Assembly (NCBI GenBank): GCA_031425525.1
Contig: JANPJM010000050.1
Coordinates: forward strand, 62,001 to 126,000
Origin: JANNMJ01 sp031425525
GTDB taxonomy: Bacteria > Bacteroidota > Bacteroidia > Cytophagales > Hymenobacteraceae
DNA: 64,000 bases
Direction: 5' to 3'
Position 1 is the stretch's first letter, and each line of letters begins with the position of its first letter. A program made the position numbers and the translations under genes. The notes under the pieces were generated by a model. It saw only the letters and a list, made by a program, of their open reading frames with translations, ran no database searches and had not been told where the DNA came from. Below, piece after piece: positions 17,827-25,766 of the stretch.

Positions 17827-17923
17827 CCTAGTGCAGACGCTGGTCTCATATCTGTATCATTGCAGAAACACGATGATCCGCGTAATTACACCTGCTTTAC
17901 AGCTAAACTGTCCCCCAAAAAAT

Positions 17924-17960
17924 AAAAAAGGCCCTCAGCAATGTGCTAAGGGCCTTTTTC
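17924..17960 (-). terminator. Hairpin terminator after tRNA-Arg (could act both ways)
   Basis: A long stem A6-GGCCCT...AGGGCC-T5 with an inner AGCA/TGCT pairing and one mismatch lies just beyond the tRNA 3' end on the minus strand. With A-runs on one side and T-runs on the other it could work in either direction. Confidence 0.75.
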
Positions 17961-17971
17961 GGCTTATCAAG

Positions 17972-18045
17972 TGGTCGTGTAAGGAGTCGAACCTTAAACC
18001 TTCTGATTCGTAGTCAGATGCTCTATCCAGTTGAGCTACACAACC
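17972..18045 (-). tRNA. tRNA-Arg (anticodon ACG)
   Basis: The minus strand folds as a full cloverleaf of 74 nt. The acceptor arm GGTTGTG pairs with CACGACC, the anticodon stem TCTGA/TCAGA encloses loop CTACGAA with anticodon ACG, and the T-loop GGTTCGACTCC is standard. CCA is not encoded. Confidence 0.95.
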
Positions 18046-18259
18046 AATTGGGGTACCTGCCGGGGCGGGCTGAAAACCGGCGTTCCCGTTTTTCGTGGGG
18101 CAAAGGTAGGGCGGAACCGCGCTACGGTGCAAACGGAGGGGCAAAAATTTCTGCGGCCTTTCTTGGTTTTATACGCAGCGGGGGCAAAATCGCCTGCTTA
18201 TGCGCTCGTAGTCAAGGGCGATTCGGGGGAGGCGCGATGCGGAGTAAGGCCGAAATTTT

Positions 18260-19012
18260 TCAGCTTATGGGCGTTTTAGGGCGCAAAGCCCGCTTCACGG
18301 CGTGGTTGATCAGGAAGAACAGGCCCGCCCCCGACGCCAGCACGAGCAACCCTACCAACCACTGCCCGGCCGAAGTGCGCTCGGGATGGGCCAGCAGCTC
18401 GGTGAGGCCGCCGGCCTGCGTGCCGAGCCAGTAAAAAAACAGCGTGCGCGGAAGCATCCCCGCGATAGACCCTACCACGAACCGCTGAAAATTGACACCC
18501 ACCGACGCCAGCACGAACGTCATCAGCGCGAAGGGCAGCACCGGCGAGAGGCGCACCAGAATGATGAGCTGCAAGGTGTCGTTTTCCAGTTCGGCGATGA
18601 CCGATTCGGCCTTCGGAAACAGGTGCAGGAACCGGCGGAGCGCGCCGTGGTCGATGAGGCGGGCGAGGCGGTAGCCCGTGGCCGCCGCGATGCCGTACGC
18701 CGCCACGGTGCCCGCAAAGCCTTCCCAGCCCAAAAAATACCCACTCAGCAGCGCGATGAACGTGGTATGCGTAAGGCCCAGCGCCATCAGCGCGGCCGTG
18801 ATGGCGAAGTAGCCGAGCATCCGCGGGCCGCTCATCCCGGCCAGGAACAGCGTGCCGCTACCGTCGTAGAGCCACGCCGTAATCAGCGAATCGATGACAA
18901 ACGGCGCCACCGCCAGTACCAGAACCGCCACGAGCGAGCGGGCATTGAAACGCAAAAAATCTGTAAACATCTGAGGAGCTAAAGCGGATGACAACCAGTA
19001 ATCAAGCAGCAA
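18260..19012 (-). CDS. TVP38/TMEM64 family membrane protein
   Basis: The product has 250 residues with about six hydrophobic segments. The central SNARE-associated (VTT) region is seen in ALLSGYFLGWEGFAGT, an AATGYRLARL helix, and LVRLSPVLPFALMTFVLASVG followed by the re-entrant GSIAGMLPRTLFFYWLG. This family (DedA superfamily) is linked to lipid scrambling and membrane homeostasis. The exact substrate is not known from the sequence. An alternative start at Met15 (18970) would remove 14 residues. It stands alone between the tRNA and the divergent nuclease gene. Confidence 0.87.
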   Translation of the reverse strand: MLLDYWLSSALAPQMFTDFLRFNARSLVAVLVLAVAPFVIDSLITAWLYDGSGTLFLAGMSGPRMLGYFAITAALMALGLTHTTFIALLSGYFLGWEGFAGTVAAYGIAAATGYRLARLIDHGALRRFLHLFPKAESVIAELENDTLQLIILVRLSPVLPFALMTFVLASVGVNFQRFVVGSIAGMLPRTLFFYWLGTQAGGLTELLAHPERTSAGQWLVGLLVLASGAGLFFLINHAVKRALRPKTPIS

Positions 19013-19160
19013 TCAACCAAAAATCAACCGAACCACCGCGTACGCCGTCCGTACCGCAAAGAACCGACAGCGCCCGGCCCCACCTGCGCGCCGTACCATT
19101 GTCGGTTGAAAAACTTGTTCCTACCGGGAGCCCGATTGCGGGTTCGCGTGTTCCGCTCCG

Positions 19161-19901
19161 ATGCCTCATACTGCACCCCGCCCCGACCTGCTGCGCCTTT
19201 CCTACGACGATTACCGCGCGCTGCCGGCCATCGCGAACTCAGATTTAAGCAAACTACGTGATTTCCTGAACGGACGGGGGCCGCGCTCGGTGGGCAACAA
19301 CGCGGCGCTGTCGTTCGGCACGGCGTTCCATACGGCGTTGCTGGAACCGGAGTCGTACGTGCCGGGCCAGCCGGGCATCAACGATTCGCTGGTGTGGTGG
19401 ATGGTGGAGGCCGTACGCTACGACGCCGACTTGCGCCAGATGCTCGCCGACGGCTTGGCCGAGCCGAGTTGTCTGTTCACCGACGCCGAAACCGGCACGC
19501 TCTGCAAGCTGCGCGCCGATTTGGTGGTGCCCACCGAAGGTGCGTACACCATCGTCGATTTCAAGAGTACGATGGCCGCCGATTGGCACGCGTTCGCGCT
19601 GCAATGCTCGGTGTTCGATTACGACCGGCAAGCCGCGTTTTACCTCGATGCCCTGCACGCCGACCGCTTCTTGCTCGTGGGCGTACAGAAGGCGGCGCCA
19701 TATGGCATTTTTCTGGTAGAAGTGACACCGGAAATGCTCGCCGAAGGCCGCGCCAAGTACCGCGCGCTGCTCAAGCTGCTGGTGCCGGGCCGCGAGGGCG
19801 AGGTGCTGCCTTTCGTCAGCGCCGAGGCCGTTCGGGCTGCCGTGAAGGAGTTGGGCTTGCGGCCGGATGCCGATACCGTGGCCGGAGCTACGGAGTTTTA
19901 A
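19161..19901 (+). CDS. RecE/exodeoxyribonuclease VIII-like PD-(D/E)XK nuclease
   Basis: The product has 246 residues. The RecB-type nuclease motifs are visible in order: GTAFH (His57), Asp120 in CKLRADL, the D-x-K motif Asp133-Phe-Lys135 in IVDFKST, and QxxxY at Gln157-Tyr161. This matches the DUF3799/RecE-like group, found mostly in phages beside a RecT-type annealing protein. No RecT, integrase or other phage gene lies nearby, and it is flanked by a membrane protein and a glycosyltransferase. It may be a leftover prophage gene or a host-adopted nuclease. All active-site residues seem to be kept. Confidence 0.82.
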   Translation: MPHTAPRPDLLRLSYDDYRALPAIANSDLSKLRDFLNGRGPRSVGNNAALSFGTAFHTALLEPESYVPGQPGINDSLVWWMVEAVRYDADLRQMLADGLAEPSCLFTDAETGTLCKLRADLVVPTEGAYTIVDFKSTMAADWHAFALQCSVFDYDRQAAFYLDALHADRFLLVGVQKAAPYGIFLVEVTPEMLAEGRAKYRALLKLLVPGREGEVLPFVSAEAVRAAVKELGLRPDADTVAGATEF

Positions 19902-19916
19902 CGACTGCTGGCCGTC

Positions 19917-21260
19917 TTACACCACCACCGCTTCCAGCCCATTGCCTTCATATTCCGCCCCGCGCCGCACGGCGAGGCGGCTGTCGGCGAGAACCAACTG
20001 CCCGGTTTGGATGGCGGCAAAATCGTGGTTCCAAGCGGCGCGTTGCGCTTCGCGGGCCGGGGAGCCGAGCGCGGTGGCCGGGTCGGTGGTGAGGGAGCCC
20101 GTGCGCCGCCGCCGCAGGTATAAAAAAGCATCTGCATTACCGATACGCCACCCAAACGAGGCGCGCAGCAGCAATTGAGTGTCGCGGGCAAACCGCAGGT
20201 GCGTCGAGAAACCACCGGCGGCCAGCAAGCTCGCACGGCGCACCAAAAGTGTGGGGAACAGCGCCGGATGACCGGACGCCACCCGCAGCGCCGCCGACGC
20301 ATCGAGCGGAAACCGCACGGCCAGTACCTGACCACTCAGGTAATCGAGCCGCAGCTCGTGCGAGCCGACGGCATCGAGTTCGCGCGCGGCCAACGCGGCG
20401 CCGAGCGTGAGGGCACGGTCGAGGGTAGGCACGTCGTCGGAATCCTGAAACAGCACCCACGGGGCGGTGGTGCGCTCTACGGCCCGCTGGCGCACCACGT
20501 ACGGGCCCACGCCCGGCCGCCGGAGCGCGCCCAGCCACACGCCGGGGTGCGGCTGTCCGTAAGTTTGTCCAAGCGCCGCCGTGGCGGGCGTCGGCGGCTC
20601 GTCGAGGCCCACGATGGCTTCATCGGTGCTGCCCCGCAGTTGCGGTGCCACGCGCGCCAGGCACTCGGCAAGCCAGCGCGCGCTGCCCCGGTGCGGAATA
20701 ATCCAGGCGATGGGCGGCGCGGGTACGGGCGGCTCAACTGGCGCCGCTGCCGACGCGGGGCCACCCACCTGCACCACCTGCACCCGCACATCAGGCAGCC
20801 GGAAAGCAGCGTCGAGAACGGTGAGCAACGGCGTGGAGGCAGCGGACGGCAGACGCGCCAACAAGGTGGGCGGGGCAGCCCAGGAGCGAACTTCGGCATC
20901 GGCGCGGCCGGCCAGTAGTGGTGGGCGGCGGTAGCGCACCAGCACCACCAGCGTGGCGGTGTACCCTGGCCAGTGCGCCGCCAACGTTCGGCGCACGACG
21001 GCGGGGCGCAGGGCGTCGCGCGGGTCGAGGTGCGCGGTGAGGGTCTCGGGGCCAATGGCGTGAGCAGGCCGCCACAACACGAGTGGGGCGGCGGGGTGCC
21101 GGGGAAGTTTGCGGTGCGTGCCCAGCACCCACCGCACCCGCAGCCGCTCGAACGCGCCCAGCCAATGCCGCAGCCGCAACCCGATGGTGCCCGGCCGCAG
21201 CCGTGTCCGCCACCTAAGCAGCCACCGAACCAGCCCATCGTGCAAATCGGCGGAAGACAT
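19917..21260 (-). CDS. Glycosyltransferase family 2-like protein
   Basis: The product has 447 residues. The GT-A core occupies about 185-370, with IAWIIPHRGSARWLAECL at its start and the metal-binding DSDD in WVLFQDSDDVPTLDRAL. The downstream FSTHLRFARDTQLLLRASF fits the acceptor loop. The N-terminal 180 residues are Arg/Ala-rich and not recognised. No membrane segment is clear. The donor and acceptor sugars are unknown, and no polysaccharide cluster surrounds it. The stop lies 15 bp from that of the convergent nuclease gene. Confidence 0.82.
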   Translation of the reverse strand: MSSADLHDGLVRWLLRWRTRLRPGTIGLRLRHWLGAFERLRVRWVLGTHRKLPRHPAAPLVLWRPAHAIGPETLTAHLDPRDALRPAVVRRTLAAHWPGYTATLVVLVRYRRPPLLAGRADAEVRSWAAPPTLLARLPSAASTPLLTVLDAAFRLPDVRVQVVQVGGPASAAAPVEPPVPAPPIAWIIPHRGSARWLAECLARVAPQLRGSTDEAIVGLDEPPTPATAALGQTYGQPHPGVWLGALRRPGVGPYVVRQRAVERTTAPWVLFQDSDDVPTLDRALTLGAALAARELDAVGSHELRLDYLSGQVLAVRFPLDASAALRVASGHPALFPTLLVRRASLLAAGGFSTHLRFARDTQLLLRASFGWRIGNADAFLYLRRRRTGSLTTDPATALGSPAREAQRAAWNHDFAAIQTGQLVLADSRLAVRRGAEYEGNGLEAVVV

Positions 21261-21355
21261 TTCGGGCGGCTAGTGGTTACGTTTGGCGACACGTGCGGAT
21301 GGCCCGCTGCGCAATAAACAACGCCTCGCGCCATTAGCCGTACGTGCAACCGCCC

Positions 21356-22207
21356 ATGCCTGAGCTTCCCGAAGTAGAAACCTACCGCCGTTTCATCGAC
21401 GAATTAGCCCTGCACGTGCCCATCGGGGCGGTGCAGGTGCTGGATGCGCACGTGCTGACTGTGCCCGAAACCGTGCTGCGCACGTCCCTGGTCGGGCACC
21501 ACTTCACGGGCTCGCGGCGCATCGGCAAGAACCTGTTTCTGCTGCTCAACGACCCGCCCGGCGCCGCCCTGACGCTGCATTTCGGGATGACCGGCGACGT
21601 GGCCGCCTACCGCGACGACCACGACCGGCCGCGTTTCGTGCGCGTGGAGTTGGTTCTCGCCGACGGGCTGCGCATCGGGTTCATCGATCCGCGCAAGTTT
21701 GGGCGGGTAGGGCTCACAGCCGACATCACGGGGTTTCTGGAAGCCAAAAAAATCGGCCCCGATGCCCTCGACGACCTTTCGCTCGCGCACCTGACGGCCG
21801 CGCTGGGGCGGCGCAAAAACGCCCTCCTCAAATCCGCCCTTCTCGACCAGCGGCTCACGGCGGGCCTCGGCAACTGGATCGTGGATGAGGTACTGTTTCA
21901 GGCCCGCCTCCACCCGGCGCGCCGCTGCGGCGAACTGACGACGGCCGAAATCACGCGCCTCCACGCCGCCGTCGGGTTGGTGCTGCGCACGGCGGTGGCG
22001 GCCGAAGCCCGCTACCGCGATTTCCCCGTTGATTTCCTCATCCACGCCCGCGAGTGGGAGGATGCGCCCGCCGGGGCCTCCACGACGCACTGCCCGCGCC
22101 ACCCGAAAACCGAGATTCAGAAGCATTACGTTGGCGGGCGCGCCACGTACTGGTGTGCGCGCTGCCAGCCCGCGCCGGTGGGGTGGGTGGCGGAGGAGGG
22201 GATGTAG
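21356..22207 (+). CDS. Fpg/Nei family DNA glycosylase
   Basis: From ATG 21356 the product has 283 residues. It begins MPELPEVETYRR, which puts catalytic Pro and Glu directly after the removed Met; an upstream ATG at 21344 would bury them and is unlikely. The helix-two-turn-helix region is seen in LLDQRLTAGLGNWIVDEVLFQ. The C-terminal zinc finger reads THCPRHP...YWCARCQ, with His in place of the second Cys. It excises oxidised bases such as 8-oxoguanine and cuts the abasic site. The choice between Fpg and Nei specificity is left open. Confidence 0.93.
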   Translation: MPELPEVETYRRFIDELALHVPIGAVQVLDAHVLTVPETVLRTSLVGHHFTGSRRIGKNLFLLLNDPPGAALTLHFGMTGDVAAYRDDHDRPRFVRVELVLADGLRIGFIDPRKFGRVGLTADITGFLEAKKIGPDALDDLSLAHLTAALGRRKNALLKSALLDQRLTAGLGNWIVDEVLFQARLHPARRCGELTTAEITRLHAAVGLVLRTAVAAEARYRDFPVDFLIHAREWEDAPAGASTTHCPRHPKTEIQKHYVGGRATYWCARCQPAPVGWVAEEGM

Positions 22208-22357
22208 GTTGCCCGAAGACGTTTGCGATGCCAATATGATCATTTTGGCAAACACTTGGTTTTCGTTCAGCCAATCGGGTAATTTAGGCGGCAGTCTTTC
22301 ACTTTAACGCCAAAAACCTATATTACGCATACCCGCGCACGCTACCTGCTGATCGGT

Positions 22358-22497
22358 ATGGTGCTGCTATTTGCCACCGGCCGGCTTCTGGCGCAAACTA
22401 GCACCGTGCAATACATCAACGGCCACCCGGCCTACATGAGCAACCAATTGCTCATCAGTTTCAACCCCAAAGACATCAGCACCGAAGCGGTCGATAA
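22358..22497 (+). pseudogene. 5' remnant of a secreted-protein gene cut by the IS3 element
   Basis: An ATG at 22358 starts a signal-peptide-like sequence (LLFATGRLLAQ), then a segment ending LLISFNPKDISTEAVDN that recalls the propeptide start of some secreted subtilases. After about 46 residues the frame runs into the IS3 inverted repeat at 22498. The original protein cannot be named with confidence. The fragment after the element may or may not belong to the same gene. Confidence 0.6.
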
Positions 22498-22548
22498 TGA
22501 GGTGGTCGGGTTAGATCGGACAGCGGGCGAAGGTATCTTCGAGACCCG

Positions 22549-22857
22549 ATGCCCCCCCTCCCCCCTGCCGGCCCCGCGCCGGCTTCCCGTCGAAAATACG
22601 ATGCGGCGTTCCGCGCCGAGGCCGTTCGCCGCGTGCAGGACGGCCACCCCGCCGCTGCGGTTGGGCGGTCGCTGGGCCTGAGTCCGTCGGTGCTGGCGCG
22701 CTGGCTGGCGGCGGCCCGCCGCCCGACCAGTGCCCTCGCCGAGCAGGAGCTGGCGGCCGAAAACCGCCGATTGCGCGCCGCCTTAGCGGTGGCCGAGCAG
22801 GAGCGCGACATTTTAAAAAAAGCGGTGACGAGCTTCGCCCAACCGCTTCCTCGCTGA
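22549..22857 (+). CDS. IS3-family OrfA (helix-turn-helix and leucine zipper)
   Basis: The product has 102 residues. It has a HTH_Tnp_1 region at about 15-50 (YDAAFRAEAVRRVQDG and a later SPSVLARWLAAAR) and a leucine-zipper coiled coil ELAAENRRLRAALAVAEQERDILKKA. The run of seven A at 22815-22821 lies where IS3 elements slip by -1 to make the OrfAB transposase, and orfB is in the -1 frame. The orfA stop TGA overlaps the orfB ATG. This gene looks intact, and the product could act as a regulator even though orfB is broken. Confidence 0.85.
   Translation: MPPLPPAGPAPASRRKYDAAFRAEAVRRVQDGHPAAAVGRSLGLSPSVLARWLAAARRPTSALAEQELAAENRRLRAALAVAEQERDILKKAVTSFAQPLPR
22815..22821 (+). promoter_or_regulatory. 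Programmed -1 frameshift site (A7) of the IS3 element
   Basis: Seven A residues after TTTT and before GC sit near the 3' end of orfA. A slip of one base back joins orfA to the orfB frame with no stop before the orfB ATG. Confidence 0.65.
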
Positions 22858-23774
22858 TGCGCTACCGCTTTATTTCCCATCACGCCCCGCAGTGGCCCGT
22901 GCGTCGGCAGTGCCAGTTGCTGGGCGTGAGCGCCAGCGGCTACTACGCCTGGGTGAGCCGCCCGGTGCCGCCCCTCACGCCTCCGCCGGCCTGGCAGCAG
23001 GCGGCCCAACAGCTCTTCGACGCCCACGCCGGTCGCTACGGCACGCGCCAGCGGCAAGTCGCGCTCGCCCAGCAACACGCAAGCTGTCAGGCACAGGCAC
23101 AGGTACCGACCAAATCAGTCGCCGTCGGCCGCGACCGTTTGCGACGGTGACTGCGCCAGAGCGGGCAGCAGGCGCTCTGCACCCGCCCGCCGGCCCCACG
23201 CCCGCGCACCACCCAGCCCGACCCCATCGCGCGCTGTGCGCCCAATCGCCTTGCGGAGGCGCCCGCGCCCACTGCCCCCAATCAGATTTGGCAGGGCGAC
23301 ATCACCTACCTGCCGCTCGCCTCGGGCAAATGGGCGTACCTGGCCGCCTGGCGCGACGCCTACTCGCGCGCCGTGGTGGGCTGGAACGTAAGCGCGACGA
23401 TGACCACCGACCTGGTGCTCGACGCGCCGCGCCGCGCTGTCGCCGTGCGCCAGCCGGCGGCGGGCTTGCTCGTCCACGCCGACCGCGGCTACCAGTACAC
23501 CAGCCGCCCCTTCGCCAAGTACCTGATAGCGCATAAATTCGTCGCCTCGTGCAGTCGCACGTGCAATCCGTACGACAACGCGATGGTCGAAAGCGGCTGG
23601 TCCACGCTCAAAACCGAATTACTGCCCGGCCAGGCGGTCTTCGCTGATCTGGTCGAAGCCCGCGCCGAAGTCGAATACTACCTGGGCACCTACTACAACA
23701 CCCAGCGCCTCCATTCCGCCATTGGCTACCGCACACCTACTCAATTCGAGCAACTCCCCACAACTCCTAACTAA
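22857..23774 (+). pseudogene. IS3-family OrfB transposase broken by one in-frame TGA
   Basis: The frame from ATG 22857 contains the HTH_21 part (LGVSASGYYAW), then a TGA at 23148-23150 in the context RDRLRR-stop-LRQSGQQAL, then stays open to 23774. The integrase core after the stop has all three catalytic acids: QGDITYL, VHADRGYQY and DNAMVESGWSTLK. A stretch before the stop (QHASCQAQAQVPTKS) looks longer than usual and may be a small in-frame insertion. No frameshift was found, so the defect is mainly one nonsense codon. Confidence 0.8.
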
Positions 23775-23811
23775 CCCTAAACCGACTGTCCGTTTCTAGC
23801 CGACCACCTCA

Positions 23812-24178
23812 AGTGCTAGTGGATTCCACCAGCGGACAACTACGAATGCTAGCGCCGCTGCCAAATGACGACAGTGGAAAACTCGGCCTATTTTATGGCA
23901 TCGAACAAGCCGCTTGGGCCACCGACGCCAACGTCATTTTCTGGACGTGTGGCTCCGATCTGTTCCGCACCGACGCGGCCACCGGCGCCACCGTGAAGCT
24001 GCGCGACGGCTGCGTGAACAACCGTTACGAATACGTAGCGGCGGCCCCGGATGCCTCGTTTGTCATCGTCACCAAGTATTACCAGCGTAGAATCGGCTAC
24101 GATTCGCTGGAAGTGCAATCCACGGCGTGGCGCATTGCGGGCGATGGTTCCAGCGAGCAGCGGCTGCCGGTTCGCTGA
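23812..24178 (+). pseudogene. 3' remnant of a gene after the IS3 element (propeller-like)
   Basis: A frame open from the right IS end codes about 121 residues and stops at 24178. It contains DSTSGQLRMLAPLP, VIFWTCGSDLFRTDAATGA and a similar later unit, which resemble blades of a PD40/WD40-like beta-propeller. There is no proper start codon of its own. It could be the end of the gene whose first codons lie left of the element, with the middle lost, or the end of another gene. Confidence 0.5.
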
Positions 24179-24210
24179 GTGGCGTTTGCTACAAAATTTG
24201 ATAAAAATTT

Positions 24211-24243
24211 CAAACGTGTAGCATTTTCGATGCTACACGTTTG
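24211..24243. terminator. Perfect 14-bp hairpin between convergent genes
   Basis: CAAACGTGTAGCAT at 24211-24224 pairs perfectly with 24230-24243 across a 5-nt loop. It lies between the end of the propeller remnant and the end of the TolC gene and could terminate both. The heptamer TGCTACA or its complement occurs four times around it. Confidence 0.6.
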
Positions 24244-24284
24244 ACCAATGCAACTAAAATTGTAGCACAAGCCTACCGCTCACC

Positions 24285-25766
24285 CTACAACCCCCAATCC
24301 ATCGCGCCAATCGCGGCCGTGACGCCGGCGCGGGCTTTTTGCAGCTTGGCTTCGAGTTGCACCTGTTTCAATTCAGCTTCCAGAAGCTTGGAATCGCGGG
24401 AATTGACGAGGAACACGGTGCTTTCACCGGCTTCGAATTTATCGACTTCGCCTTGCCGGAGCTGGCGGTATTGCTCCGTCATGCGGCGCTGCTGCACCAG
24501 CAGGTTGGCGAGCGTGCGCTGCTCGGCGGCCACCTGGCGCACGGCCGTGGTGAGGGTGCGGCGCACGGCTAGGAGGTCTAAATCGTTGTAGACCTGCTTT
24601 ACGCGCACGCTTTGCAGCTTGCCGCGCTCCTTGCGGAACAGCAGCGGGATGCTGAGGGTGGCGCCGAGCTTATAATCGTTGGCGAAAGGTTGCGAAAACT
24701 CACCTGCGCCGGGCCGCCCCGTCGCGAGCAGGTTGTAGTTGAGGGTGAGGTCGGGCAGCAGGTCGGTGCGGCGCCACCGCTCTTCCACGCGCAGTTGCTG
24801 GCCTTTGAGGATGAGCTTGCGCACTTCGGGGTGGCGCTCGGTCACGAACAGGAGCTGCTCGTTCAATTCGGCATCGGTGAGAGGGCGCGGGTCGAGGGGA
24901 AGCGCCGGGGGCGCGGCGCGCGGGTCGAGGGCGACGGGCTCGCCGTCGGCGTTCCAGAGGTGGACGCTCAGTTCGAGGGCGGCGGTGTAGGCGTCGAGGC
25001 GGGCTTGCTGCTCGGCCACGCGGCGCTCGCGCACCAGCAAACCGGCTTCGAGAGTATCGATGGCGGCCAGATCGCCGACGGTCACGCGTAGGCTGGTGGC
25101 GTCGTAGCGCTCGGCCGCCAAGCGGGTGGCCGTGGTGAGAAACTCGCGGCGGCGGGCGGCTTCAAACCAATCCCAATACGCCTTGAAAGCGGTGAAAATG
25201 ACTTTGTTGACGGCCTTCAACCGCTCGGCTTCGTTGATTTCGGGCAGCAGTTGCGCTTGCCGCAGCAAGGCGCGGCGCTCATCCATCCCGATGGCGGCGG
25301 CGAGCGGGAGGCTCAGGCCGGCGTACGTGAGGCCGGTGCTGGGCACGGTTTCTTCGGGGTTGAGGAAGACGCCGGAGTTCTGCTCGTAGCCCGCTTTGAG
25401 ATCGAGGCCGCCGGGCCAGAGCGGCACTTTCAGGTTGGTATCCCAGCGGCTGTAATACTCCTTGCCCTTGAATTCCTTGCGTGCCAGATCGCTCTCGATT
25501 TTGGGGTCGAACTGGCCGCGCGCCTGAAGCAGCTCGGCGCGGGCAGCCTGGGGCAGCAAATCGGCCTGCTGCACCACCGGGTGCCACGCCGTGAGGGCGC
25601 GGTAGAGGTCGGTGGGCGTGAGGGCGCGCAGGGTATCGGGGGCGGGTTGGGCAGCAGGCAGGGCGGTGGGTTGCGCGCAGACGGGCCGCCCGGCAATGCC
25701 CAGCACCAGCAGCGCCGGCAGCAAAAACCGCTGGAAACCGCCGACGAGACGCTTACTTTTTCGCAT
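24285..25766 (-). CDS. TolC-family outer-membrane efflux protein
   Basis: From ATG 25766 the product has 493 residues with a signal peptide ending near GRPVCAQ. Two OEP repeats of long helices are visible, with the typical AELLQARGQFDPKIESD near the start and long Gln/Arg/Leu-rich helices such as RQVAAEQRTLANLLVQQRR near the end. It should form the outer-membrane channel of a tripartite exporter. The start codon overlaps the last 14 bases of the HlyD gene, so translation of the two is probably coupled. Channel function is from the family; the cargo is unknown. Confidence 0.9.
   Translation of the reverse strand: MRKSKRLVGGFQRFLLPALLVLGIAGRPVCAQPTALPAAQPAPDTLRALTPTDLYRALTAWHPVVQQADLLPQAARAELLQARGQFDPKIESDLARKEFKGKEYYSRWDTNLKVPLWPGGLDLKAGYEQNSGVFLNPEETVPSTGLTYAGLSLPLAAAIGMDERRALLRQAQLLPEINEAERLKAVNKVIFTAFKAYWDWFEAARRREFLTTATRLAAERYDATSLRVTVGDLAAIDTLEAGLLVRERRVAEQQARLDAYTAALELSVHLWNADGEPVALDPRAAPPALPLDPRPLTDAELNEQLLFVTERHPEVRKLILKGQQLRVEERWRRTDLLPDLTLNYNLLATGRPGAGEFSQPFANDYKLGATLSIPLLFRKERGKLQSVRVKQVYNDLDLLAVRRTLTTAVRQVAAEQRTLANLLVQQRRMTEQYRQLRQGEVDKFEAGESTVFLVNSRDSKLLEAELKQVQLEAKLQKARAGVTAAIGAMDWGL

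Larger units (their letters stand above)
22498..23811 (+). mobile_element. IS3-family insertion sequence, about 1314 bp
   Basis: Ends begin TGAGGTGGTCGG at 22498 and, inverted, at 23811, followed by a partly matching CGGACAG region. Two overlapping genes orfA/orfB with an A7 slip site between them are the IS3 plan. No matching target duplication is seen (left flank ATAA, right flank AGTG), which suggests a later deletion or recombination. orfB has one internal stop. Confidence 0.85.

Noticed and set aside
19394..20092. 232-codon frame over the RecE-like nuclease
   Set aside because: Wrong frame with Arg/Gly-rich content; the nuclease frame has all catalytic motifs.
22892..23536. 214-codon frame inside the IS3 element
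   Set aside because: Shadow frame: the transposase motifs are all in the frame of 22857, interrupted only by one TGA.
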